From positions 2,913,501-2,977,500 of the forward strand of contig PQWQ01000003.1 of the NCBI GenBank assembly GCA_002943765.1: a stretch of 64,000 nt of DNA, in the 5' to 3' direction. The DNA comes from Psoroptes ovis (lineage: Eukaryota > Arthropoda > Arachnida > Sarcoptiformes > Psoroptidae). The position numbers were made by a program, and so were the translations under genes. Shown piece after piece: positions 37,751 through 49,355 of this stretch. How positions within the stretch are numbered: position 1 is the stretch's first letter; every line of letters starts with the position of its first letter. A model generated the notes under the pieces. The model had not been told where the DNA came from and searched no databases. It saw only the letters and a program-made list of their open reading frames with translations.

Positions 37751-40700
37751 TTTTGCTCTAAAAATTTGTTTGAAACAAAAATGAAATGAAATCAAAATGA
37801 AATAAACTCGTTATAAACATTTACATTCGAAAAAAAATTCTGTCACAAAATGATTTCAATCCAAGAATCATATGGTCGTTTTTTCGGATTCAATTTTTCA
37901 TCATTTTTAAATTAAATTATCAAAATTCATCCAATTCAATCATGTCAGAAAAATTATTGTTGAAATTCTCAACAGTCAAATGGTGCCAAATAAGCTAATG
38001 AACTTTGCCCAAAAGATTCACTTGTACCGAAATTCTACGAGTTGTAAAATTATATTCACAATAATGACCATAATTGACCATGACCACATGACCGTATCAC
38101 CAGCACCAGAAGTGTCAGCCAAATTTGTTGTTTCAGAGCTTTAAAGGGAATGAGTTCAAGTTTACATGAAAGCTCTTTTGAGAAACAACGAAAAAATTTT
38201 GCCCTATGGGCAATGGCCTTTGGAATAAATGGATGAATTTCGATGAATACTGCTGACATTCGAGATGCTTTCCATTTTGAAATTGAATTCCTATTTAATA
38301 TTTAAAATAAACAATTTTTTCCATTGATCAATGATCATAGATTCAATCATTTCATAGCGGTAATAATGCTGTATTCGATTGATATCTGAGAGAATTCATT
38401 TCCAAACAACAGAACGAAAAATTTCTTCTGACCACGAAACGAAATAACGAAAAAATGGCCAACAAAGAATAATCATTCAAATTGATTAATGTTGATGATT
38501 AAATATGATATACAAAACACATCAAATGAAATGAATTGACGATGATTAGTATCGTTGGTCAACTCATTTTCGTTTCGTTTAATTTGGTTTTGCTTTGGTG
38601 TTTCTCGACACAAAAATGATCCAGCAACAAATCATCACCACCATCATAGTCATCAGATAACCATCATCAAAGATAAAGAAAAATTGATTAGATTTATTTG
38701 TTTTTGCGTTTTTGTATTTATTTATTTAATTTTCATCTCTATTCATCTTTATTCAATTCAAATTGAATTGAATTGAATTGATTATCATTATTATAATAAC
38801 CCGAATCAAAAGACATTTGTCATATGTGGCCCTATGAATGCTGATGCTTATTTTATTTTCATTTTCATCATTTTTTTTTCTTTTCGCAACTAAATTAGAT
38901 TATGTATCATCTATCTATTGGTTTGAAATGGATTATTATATTTATTTGTTTCTTGGTTTTTTTTATTTCAAATTCTTTTCAAATATGGTGAATGAATGGT
39001 CGCTATCATTGCTATCTTTTGGCTGCTCATATCATATAACCGAAACAAAATCATGGAAAATGTTTATTTATTATTATCTATTTTCATCTATTTATTTGTT
39101 AGATAGATAAGATTTGGTATTTGTTTTGTTTAAAAGATGAAATTCACATTAATACATAGTGATTAGAGTCATTTATTCATTAATTTTCTCATTTCAAATT
39201 TGACCAACGAAATGATCATCAAGAAACAATGATGAATGAATAATTTTCAATAGACATAAACACACATTTATTTTGATAATAATAATAATGATGATGATTC
39301 GTTGATAATAATGATTACATTTCAAAGAAGATAATTATCATCAATGTATGAATGATGAATATGGTCAATGAATGAATGACTGAATAATAAGAAAAAAAAA
39401 TTACAAAATCACAAATTTACAATGTAAATATACACACGAAAATAAAAATGAAATTCAATTAAATCAAAGCCAAGCCGAAGTCGAAACCAAGAATAATCAC
39501 TGACCACTGTTAAATGGTCACTAGCCACCATCTTGATTATCGTTATGATAATAATTTTGATGATCATCAAAAAACAATGACCGTTTCGGCTAATTTTCTA
39601 GGAATTTTATTCAATATAAACGTATTGAATTTGATGAATTTTTCTGTGCTATAAAAACAAAAATATCATCAAAGTTAAAATCAAAAATATGATTTGAAAC
39701 AAAATAAATAAATACAAATAAACAGAATGGAAAATTAGCAACGAAAGCAAAATTCAATATTGAATAGAAATATTTTAGATACAAAAACATAAGAAAAGAA
39801 ATTTCAGATACAAAACAAACAAAGAATCTAAGAATCTTTAAACTTTTAGCAGTTAATCTAATCAAAGAAGAATAGATTTTCCAAACAAATTTCATGGATT
39901 TCAAAGATTTTGTACTTTGAATTTTGCTTTCGATGAATCAAATTATGATTTTGGGTTGGTGGACATCGGCCTAACATAACACTTACCGGCTCTAAAGAAG
40001 AGCAAAATACGAATCACTAAAACTTTAAAGTGATAAGAGAATCTGGGTAGATTTATCTCTGGTTAAAATTGCCATAATGGAAATATTTGAAAATTATCAA
40101 AAAAATTGAATTTCGTGGAATTTTTTTTTCGTTTTGAAAAAGTTTTTTATTTTTGTTTCATTTCATTTGTTTGTTCGGTCCAACAATAAAATATGATTAA
40201 GCGATCGATTATTGCGTAGAAAATCCGAGTAAAAACCGAAAAGCAAAAAGTATTTAAAGCATTTAAAAGTTTATGACAAGTTCAATGGTGAAAAACAATT
40301 AAATTATTAGTTTTTTAACTATCAGAGATTAAAATCTTTGATTGTTTATCTCTGAGTTTTTCAATTTTTTTTTTGGGTTTCAGGAATTTTGAAATTCCTG
40401 CAAAAAAAAATTTTCATCCGTTCTTTGTGAACGTCTCCTTTTTTGGTTGATAGTTTTCGCTGGTGTTAAGTTACCCTGTTTCTTCGATTTTATGAATTAG
40501 GTTAAATGTATGCGAAATAGCCGGCCCAAATTTAAATGCTCAATACAACATGTGAAAATAGGGTTAAAATTGTTTATTATTTTTTTCATATTTTTCCCGA
40601 TATTCTCTTATTGAAATTGGATCATCTTGTATTCTTGAAGGTCATTAATCGTAAATAATCAATCAATCAATGTGAATGTAAATGCAAATTTTTTTTCCTT

Positions 40701-40836
40701 CTTTAATTATCAACGAAATTAATCAATCAATCGACCGATCGATCTATCAATTAATTGAATGTATTTTGAATTGTAAATAATTAAAATAATTGAAATACTT
40801 GTATCAAATATCATTTCCACTCAATTTTCCAACGTA

Positions 40837-42854
40837 ATGTTGTTTACGTTTTTTTCTGTCAATAATTTCATCAAATATTTTATATTAATATTTTTATTAT
40901 TTTTACTATTATTATTATTGAATGGTGGCGGACCATTCAATAATTTTCTGATTGGTAATCATTTAAATGATATACAAAATTTTGATTCATCATCAGAAAT
41001 AATATTGGCACGTTTAAGTCGTGCAATGGCTGAATTGCAAGCACTTAAATCACAAAATGAAGAATTAAGATTATTGATACAAAATTTTATACCACAATTA
41101 CAATTTAATCAGAATAATAATAATAATGAAAATTCTATGATTAAATCATCGAGTGATAATAAATTGTTTGCCATTGATAATTTTCAAATTAATCATCATG
41201 ATTATAATATTGATCAAGATTATGAATTCAGTCGAAGAAAGTTGCATACAGATTTGAATGAATTATGGAATTTTATTCGATCAAGTCAAACAGTCAAATC
41301 TGATACAAAGGATTTTGTCAAAGAAATTAAAAATAGTCTGCTATTTGATTTAGGTTTGTTTTTATTGTTATGAATTATTTATGTTCATAGCAACTCATTC
41401 TCATTTGTTCAATATTTAGATATTATATCAAAACGTAATGAAAAAATACGAATGATGAGATTGGAAAAACTATCAAATTATATGCAAAAACAAATCAATA
41501 AATTACAAAATCCTAATGATTGCAAAATAGCCAACAAAGTTGTTTGTACATTAAACAAAGGATGTGGTTTTGGCTGTCAAATACATCATCTATCATATTG
41601 TATGGTAGTTGCATTAGCTACCAATCGCACACTGATATTAAATTCACGAAATTGGCGTTATGCAAATAAAATTCATCAAAATCAAGAATCATCATCCGAA
41701 TCATTGTGGGATTTAGCATTCCAACCACTTAGTCAAACATGTATCGATGATTCAGGATCTCCACGTGCAAACTGGCTCAATTCTATTGATCATGTTCACA
41801 ATCAACAATTACTTAACACTGTTCAAGTGATTGATTTGCCAATACTAGATTCATTGCGGCCAAGACCACCATTCCTTCCATTGACAATACCAGAAGAAAT
41901 TTCTGATGAATTGATATCATTACATGGTGCTCCGTTTGTTTGGTTCATTGGACAAATATTACAATATGTAATGAAACCTTCGCAATCAATCGAAGAATTT
42001 TTAAAAACTAAACAAGAGGAATTCAAATTTGAACATCCAATCGTCGGTGTACATGTTCGTCGCACTGATAAAATCGCAACCGAAGCTTCATTTCATTCAT
42101 TATCAGAGTATATGGTACATGTAGAAGACTATTATGAGCGTTTAGAGTTGTTTAAAAAACGTCAAAACGATTTCTCATCAACGAAACGTATAGTTTATCT
42201 AGCAACAGACGATTCAAGTGTATGGCGAAAAGAAGTACCAAAATTTGAGAAAAAAGGTTATAAATTCTTAGGTGATTCTGAGATTTGTGAGTATTCAATG
42301 AATGTTTTACATTAACTGGTCTAATTTTGAATTATTCATAGCAAGCACAGCTGCTGTAAATCGTCGTTATTCCTTTGATTCACTGAAATATATAATCCTC
42401 GATGTTTGGATGCTCAGCAGAACTGATTATTTAGTCTGTACATTTAGCTCACAAGTTTGTCGTTTAGCATATGAATTAATGCAATCCAAAAATGTAAGTT
42501 TTGATTGATTTTTTTCATTGGTATTTATGATTCAATTTTTTTCAATTTCCAAACATTTAGCCTGGTGTTGATTGCTCAGCAAATTTTTTCTCACTTGATG
42601 ATATTTATTATTTTGGTGGACAAAATAGTCACAATCAAATAGCAATTTTAGATCATAAATCGACCAAAGATAATGAAATAGACATAAAAATTGGTGATAT
42701 TATTGGCATTGCCGGTAATCATTGGAATGGTTACAGTAAAGGCATTAATCGTGTTACACAACAAAATGGTCTTTATCCTGGATTTAAAACCAAAGAAAAA
42801 ATTGAAATATCATCATTTGAATTGTTTAAAAATTATAACAATCGATCATTGTGA
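40837..42854 (+). CDS. FUT8: Alpha-(1,6)-fucosyltransferase (FUT8)
   Basis: Golgi type II glycosyltransferase that adds core alpha-1,6 fucose from GDP-fucose to N-glycans. Model: join(40837..41353,41420..42286,42342..42493,42561..42854), 609 residues against 575 in human, introns 55-67 nt. A cytosolic start (MLFTFFSVNNF) precedes a Leu-rich anchor (IKYFILIFLLFLLLLLLNGG), then a coiled coil (SRAMAELQALKSQNEELRLL) and an Asn-rich insert. The catalytic GT23 core shows LNKGCGFGCQIHH, VVALATNRTLIL, LPILDSLRPRPPFLPL, the GDP-binding GVHVRRTDK (Arg386-Arg387), YLATDDSSVW, YIILDVWMLSRTDYLVCTFS and SSQVCRLAYELM. The C-terminal SH3 domain is clear from DIIGIAGNHWNGYSKGINR and NGLYPGFKTKEK. Length excess comes mostly from the Asn-rich stem. 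Nothing catalytic is missing as far as I can see. Confidence 0.96.
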
Positions 42855-45218
42855 TTTTTTTCCTCTTGACAAATGACTGGAAGAAGATAAAATTAGACTA
42901 TAGAACTGTGTAAATATCCTTTTTTTTATTTGTGCAATATTTTTATTTTAATTTAAGTTTAACATGTTTTATTTATTCGTGTGTTTATGTGTGATAATTT
43001 ATCAACAATTTTAGTTAGAAAAAATTCAAATGCACAAATGTTTTCTCTCTTTTTTTTCGTATCATTTCAATGATTTTAATCCATTTATCTTTGTATAAAT
43101 TCATTTCCTTTAAAATTATTCTTGAAATTTTCAAATATCTTAGACTTAATCAACTTGATTTACTTAATCTTAATTTAAAAATCTTTAATAAAACGATTTT
43201 GAAATTTTTGATAAAAGATCACCATCTATCGATTGCAAAGCGCAACACTGACCAAAACAAAAAGCATCATTTTGTTTTGTTTTGTTTTTGTTTTTCTCTC
43301 AATTTTTTCGGATTTTTTTTTGTAAAATTTACTCTTGTTCATTTAATGCTGTTACCACCACCAAACAACAACAAATTCAAATGGAACAACGAAAACAAAA
43401 CAACGCTTGACCAGGTGTCATCCATTTTTTTTAATGTTTTCATTCACTTGAACGAGTTGCATAGATAATAATGGTGATTGTGAGCATTTTGCATCCACCA
43501 AAAATGCAATCCAACGATGAAACACAAAACAAATGGCTAGCAGCAGCAGCAGTAGCTGAATTGTGATGGAAAAATATTTCAATGAATGAATAAATGGCAA
43601 AAAAATTCAAAAATTTTGAGCTCAAAAACTGAAAACAGAACAAAAAAAAATGAATTCAGTAAATACATGAAGAAGTTATTATTGTTGTTGAATGATGATA
43701 CAACAATAAACAACAATTGTGAGAATTGAATGTGAATAAATAAATAAATAAATAGATGAACCATTAAATGTGGTGAATTAAATATTCATTCGAAGTGTTA
43801 ATAATATTAAACGTTTGTTTTGTTGTGTTTACGTCAACAACAACAGCAACACCAACATCAGCAACAAAAACAATAACCCTAATCGCACCACCACCACCAA
43901 TAAATATTGATCAAGTTTTTAATAATTTTATTCTGTTTTTAATGCTTCAATTTTTATGTTATTCAATGGTGTTTGATTGTGTTTTCTTGTTTTTAATTTT
44001 ATTCGATTTAAATGTTTAATTCCATTTGATTATTTATCTATTTGCTCAATTATTATTGATAACATTTTTTTCAAAAGTGTTTATTGCGGAATAAAGTGAA
44101 AAAAAATTATATTAAAATGGATTTGAAAATTTTATAAGCTTAATTTACTTGAAGATTATTCGGCGACAACTTCGAAGCAAATATCATTGCTTAATCAATT
44201 AATCAATCTTTTGTTCGAATAAGTTTTATTTATCAATTTAATGATAATGAAGACATGTTAATCATGAATTTCTTGATTTTATAATCATTAAAGAACAAAT
44301 AAATTATGTAAGTTTATGAAATTGTTTATAATTGATTTAATCATTGATAATTTGAATGAATTTGACTTGGAAAATGACATTTGCGTTTTAGCTCTTTGCT
44401 GATCAAAAAATTGATTTCAATCTATGAAAGTTGTTTAATCAGTTATTTATAGTTTTTTGCGTAAAAGTTTTTTAAAATGTTTAATTTGTGATATATGGCA
44501 ATATTTTTACAATATGCAGGTGTAACAAACATATACCTTTAATCATTTTTCAATGTTCAGAATGATAATAATAAATGCCAAATGGAATGACCAAGCAAAA
44601 TTAATGAAAATAGATTTAATTTGTTTTTTGGCTCAATTTCAGCATGAATTCATATCTCTTTGATCACTTATTTTTTTGGTTAATGAATATTCTTCATTTT
44701 AAAGTAAATTTGCCTTCATTTTTTGCCCAATGTTTAATTTTATTCATTGTTCAAAGACCCTCAGGCCCTAGTGTCTGACCTGTAATTATTAGTATTGGAC
44801 ATACTCATTCTTCAGTGCATTTATTTTATTTTATTTCGGTGAAATGTTTTTAAAGTGTTTACACCCCATAAATTTCAAAATTTGAATCCGGGGTCTTTTC
44901 TTTTATTTTGAAAAATTTTGAAAAAATAATCATTTTTGATGTTTGAGACAAAGTCCGGTTTGTAAATCACGTTTTTTCTCCAGTTTTTTAGCCTTAAGCA
45001 CATTTATGTACATTTTGTTGTTGCTATTATTATTATCATCATTATTGGCAATGATAAATTATTGCTCCAATTCATTCATTTATTAATATGTGTTATCAAT
45101 TTAAAAATGGAAATATTTCAAATTTTAATTTTTGTTTTTTTTTGTTTTGTTTGTTAGTTTGTTTACCTTTTTATAATTTTCATTTTTCGCTTTGAATTTC
45201 ATTTAGAATAAATTTTGA
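42855..45218. other. Gap: FUT8 3' UTR and tango upstream region
   Basis: Non-coding, AT-rich. An AATAAA at 43187-43192 is a candidate FUT8 poly(A) signal. A CAA/CCA-rich stretch at about 43836-43900 produces a Thr/Pro ORF that looks like repeat translation. Just before the tango start, TTTCATTTAG at about 45198-45207 looks like a splice acceptor, so a 5' UTR exon of tango may lie upstream here. Confidence 0.5.
43187..43192 (+). terminator. Candidate poly(A) signal of FUT8 (AATAAA)
   Basis: AATAAA 333 nt past the FUT8 stop codon. The position is plausible but chance occurrence is likely in such AT-rich DNA. Confidence 0.3.
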
Positions 45219-47596
45219 ATGAAGATTCAATCATTTGATTATTCTGATATAAATTCAACTGATAATAATATTAATAATAAAATGGATGACGATACAGTAC
45301 AAGATAAAGAACGCTTCGCTAGGTATGTTTTTTGAAGAATTTGATTCATGGCAATGATGTAATGAATGACATTTACTTGTAGAGAAAATCATAGTGAAAT
45401 TGAACGACGAAGACGTAATAAAATGACAGCATATATCACGGAATTATCCGATATGGTACCAACATGTTCAGCATTAGCACGTAAACCAGATAAATTAACA
45501 ATATTACGAATGGCCGTAGCACATATGAAATCATTACGTGGTACTGGCAATACAAACAATGATGGAACTTATAAACCATCATTTTTAACTGATCAAGAAT
45601 TGAAACATTTAATATTGGAAGCTGCTGATGGCTTTCTATTCGTAGTTTCATGCGATTCTGGTCGTATTATTTATGTATCTGATTCAGTCACTCCGGTTTT
45701 AAATCATTCTCAATCTGATTTTTTCAATTCATGCATCTATGATTTAATACATCCTGAAGATGTTGAAAAAGTACGCGAACAACTTTCAACACAAGAATCA
45801 CCAAATGGTGGCCGTATATTGGACCTTAAAACTGGAACTGTAAAAAAAGAAGGGCACCAATCATCGATGAGACTTTGTATGGGCTCACGTCGTGGTTTCA
45901 TATGTCGAATGAAAATTGGCAATTTACCATTAGATGCAATATCACCTAATCATTTACATCGTATCAGACAGCGTAGTGGACTTGGTGCCAGTATTGATGG
46001 GAATCATTATGCCGTTGTCCATTGTACAGGTTATATAAAAAATTGGCCACCGACCGGTATTCAAATGGAACGTTTAGATACACAAGATGAAAATCATGCA
46101 ATCAATAATTGTTGTATGGTTGCAATCGGACGTTTGCAAGTGACATCTGTCCCAAATACAAATGATTTGATGGCAACTAATGCAAACAATGAATTCATTT
46201 CAAGGCATTCGTTGGATGGAAAATTTACATTTGTCGATCAACGTGTAACAAACATACTTGGTTATCAGCCACAAGAATTATTAGGCAAAATTTGTTTCGA
46301 TTATTATCATCATGAGGATCAAAGTCATATGAAAGAAAGTTTTAAACATGGTAAATTGTATTCAATTTATTTAGAATTTTTAATCCAAATTTTTCTCAAT
46401 CCTCAAACAGTGCTAAGTTTAAAAGGACAAGTCATGTCTGTAATGTATAGATTTCGTGCAAAAAATTGTGATTGGGTCTGGTTTCGTACAAGTAGTTTTG
46501 CATTCCATAATCCATATACCGATGATGTTGAATATATTGTCTGCACAAACACATCAACAAAGTAAGATTTTATTGAAATTTTTTAGATTCTGAATAAAAC
46601 TTCAATATTTCATTTTAGAAACATGCATCATACTGAAAGCATGATAAATGAAACGACACCGGCAACACCAGTTTCATCAGCTGTCGATAATGGACAGCAA
46701 CAACAACAACAACATTATGGTCAACAGCAACCGCAACCCACACTTTCACATCCGCAACACATGGCACCGATGAATACATTGAATACAATCACAAAAACTG
46801 ACTCATCATTAGATTCATATAATATTCATCGTGTTAATGATCCTTCAATGTATAATCATCAAATGGTAATTGATATTAGTTTTCCAATTAGTTTGTTTTA
46901 ATTAAGTCTGTCTATGTATTTTCAAATTCAGCCATATTCAATTTATCCAGATCCAAATGTAATTGGCTACAATCCTAATGGATTATTGTCAACTTCAGCA
47001 ATGAATACAGCAGAAATGCAGACAGCAACACAAAATAGTCCATCATTAAATAAAATGATATCAAGTTCCTCAAACGAATCATGGCCGACCAGAAATATGA
47101 CAAGAGTAATTAATGTTTTTATATTTATGTGAATTTTTTCTTCTCATTATTTCACATTTTTCATTATAATCAGACTGAAACTTATGCAAATCAAACCGGT
47201 GCATATAATCAAGTTAGCCCATCACGTAGTCCATCGTCTGGAGCACCAACATATACACAATTAGGGACAACAACTACTGCAAGACCTGGTATGTAATTAA
47301 ATAGAGTAAATTAATAAAATATAATTAAAATCATGATCAATATGATAGCAATGTGGACACAATGGTCACAAAGTGGCAATGATCAGCAACAACAATCATC
47401 AGCACAACAATCACAACCATCATCGACAACTAATACGATAATTTCAGGTCAACAATCACAATCACAACATTCCAATTCTCAACAGCAATCAGCACAACAA
47501 CCACCACCGCAAGATATGGACATGTTACACATGTTAGGGCAACAAGATCAAAATACATTTGAAGATTTGAATATGTTCAATTCATTTAATGAATAA
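45219..47596 (+). CDS. tgo: ARNT / tango, bHLH-PAS transcription factor
   Basis: Common class II partner of bHLH-PAS factors (HIF-alpha, Sim, Trachealess, AhR). Model: join(45219..45322,45383..46350,46411..46561,46619..46865,46932..47105,47174..47288,47349..47596), 668 residues, introns 57-68 nt. The basic region/HLH starts at residue 35 (RENHSEIERRRRNKMTAYIT, then KPDKLTILRMAVAHMKSLRG). PAS-A begins near 105 (LKHLILEAADGFLFVVS; TGTVKKEGHQSSMRLCMGSR; VVHCTGYIKNWPP). PAS-B is about 304-410 (NEFISRHSLDGKFTFVDQR, GYQPQELLGKICFDYYHHED, VEYIVCTNT). The Gln-rich C-terminus ends DMLHMLGQQDQNTFEDLNMF, like the ARNT activation-domain end. The intron 46351-46410 has no stop and a length divisible by three, so a naive ORF reads through it; homology to ARNT (DSFQQVVKLKGQV) says it is removed. 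A 5' UTR exon upstream is likely. Confidence 0.95.
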
Positions 47597-49355
47597 ATTT
47601 ACAAATTATCATTTTGGAATAATGATGCCAAAAAACAACAAAAATCATTGTACAAAATCAAATTAAACAATATTTATCGTCATAATATTTACATAATGGT
47701 GGAACATCTCAATAGCATAATCAATACTCTCATCTCATAATCATTTTTAATGAAAAAAATATCAATAATTACAATTTTACAATAATTATTTTGCATGTAT
47801 TTATAAAAATTATTATTATTATTTTATAAATAACAAATTATTTAGTGCTCATTAATTATTAGAAACCGATAAAAAATGACAATTATTTTTTACAAAACAA
47901 ATTAAAATACAAATATTCATATTTTATTTCTCAAAAAAAAAAAAAAAAAACAAACAAAAGTGAACAAATAACATTTTATTTAATAATTTGTAAATTTTTT
48001 TTTCAAATTTTAAATTTGTAATATTTTTATTTATTTCAAATATAAGATTTTAATCTATAAATTAATAATTCATTCATTTTTAATTGATTAAAATAAGATG
48101 AAAAATTATTGAAAAAAAATGGAAAAAATCCAAGAATTTTGGTTGAATTTCAAAAAATTTGAATTTTTGATTTTGAAAATTTTCAAAATCAAAAACTTCC
48201 GTAAACTTTCTCTTCCCCAAGTTTTATTCGAATGGAAAAAAAAATTTCCGTAAACTTTTCCTTCAATTTTTTCTGCTGTGTGTTTTGTTTTGTTGTCATT
48301 TTTTGTTGTTGTTGTTGTTGTTGTTGTTTTGCTTTTTGTGTCTTTTTTTTTCTCTTCTCTCTCATTTCAAAGCAAATTTTTGCCTTTATTTTTGTTCATA
48401 TTATTTCCATTATTTGCAAATAACTTTTCAATTTAATTCCAATCAGTCATTCATTCATTCATTCGTTCGTGTATTCATTCATTCAGACATTTATTTTATT
48501 CAATTTTCAATATATTCATCTTTGCATGTTCTCCATCTATCTCTCTCTATCTCTTCGCTGTATTTCTCTCCAATAATAATTCATGATAAGCATATAATTT
48601 TCTTTCAATTGTTTTGTTTATTTATTCATTTATTTGTATTTATATTTATGTGTGTTTGTGTTATTTTGTAATTGTATAATCTTTGTTTGTGTGTGTGTGT
48701 ATGCATTTGAGAAAATGATTTTTAATAATAATGATAAATAATGAAAAATTGTTTTGATTTTTGATTTTTCGTGTATTTTTTTTTTAATTGTGTATTTTGT
48801 GAGCCATTACTCTGATTTATTGAATGGTTGAATGGTGGCAAATTAATTGAAAATATTGGAAAAAAATGAATGATGATAAATAAAGATTAGAACCGTCCAT
48901 CGTCCATGATTTTTGTTGTTGTTTTGATTATGATCTGATTTGATATGATTTAAATCAGTTGATTAATTTCTTCCATTATTATAAATCTTTTTTTCTCATT
49001 GATTGTCTATCCTTTGTGATTGTTTTGAAATGTCTTTATCGTTTTTTTATCTTTTTATTTAATATAACAGATTGTTGATTGTTTATTTTTCATTTTGTTC
49101 AAGATTTCGTAATTGTTGATTTTATTTTGTTTTCAAATGAAATAATTTTGAAATATTTCTTGTTTATATTATTTGATTATGAATTATTGATATCATCATT
49201 TATAAAAATCAATTGAAAAATAAATTATGAAATAAATAACAGTTCAGGTATTTATTGCCCTTTATTGATGGTCTAATCATTGATTTTGTATTCTTTTTTT
49301 TTAAATATATCAAAGATCAGAATAAACAGTAAAAATACAATAATTGATTATCAAC
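47597..49355. other. Gap: tango 3' UTR and PAN3 upstream region
   Basis: AT-rich non-coding DNA with an 18-nt A run (47933-47950), a TTG repeat (48303-48328) and a TG repeat (about 48685-48700). Phe/Cys-rich frames at 48232-48671 are translations of T-rich repeats. Contains the 3' end of tango and the promoter/5' UTR of PAN3; no specific element could be named. Confidence 0.6.
48303..48328. repeat. TTG trinucleotide microsatellite
   Basis: About eight uninterrupted copies of TTG between tango and PAN3. Confidence 0.85.

Larger units (their letters stand above)
26843..40836. other. 14-kb gene-poor region between the Ig gene and FUT8
   Basis: No conserved protein-coding gene is recognisable on either strand. 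Contents include a 27-nt poly(A) (28155-28181), a poly(T) (28273-28289), AAT repeats, a 15-bp-arm hairpin (28715-28763), a 24-bp palindrome (37727-37750), and GC-richer patches at about 30290-30480, 31950-32160 and 38050-38260, each with a short minus-strand ORF. The 5' UTR exon and promoter of the minus-strand Ig gene may lie in its left part and the FUT8 promoter at its right end. The many other open frames are translations of simple repeats. Confidence 0.5.

Noticed and set aside
38056..38276. Minus-strand ORF of 67 codons in a GC-richer patch
   Set aside because: No start context, promoter or recognisable domain. Kept only as part of the GC-island remark.
43070..43468. Plus-strand Leu/Lys/Phe-rich ORF after FUT8
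   Set aside because: Low-complexity AT translation in the FUT8 3' region, overlapping a candidate poly(A) signal and without family resemblance.
43795..44019. Thr/Pro-rich ORF
   Set aside because: Translation of a CAA/CCA repeat; flanks are AT-rich and non-coding.
48232..48671. Phe/Cys/Leu-rich ORFs between tango and PAN3
   Set aside because: T-rich and TTG repeat translation, not a membrane protein.
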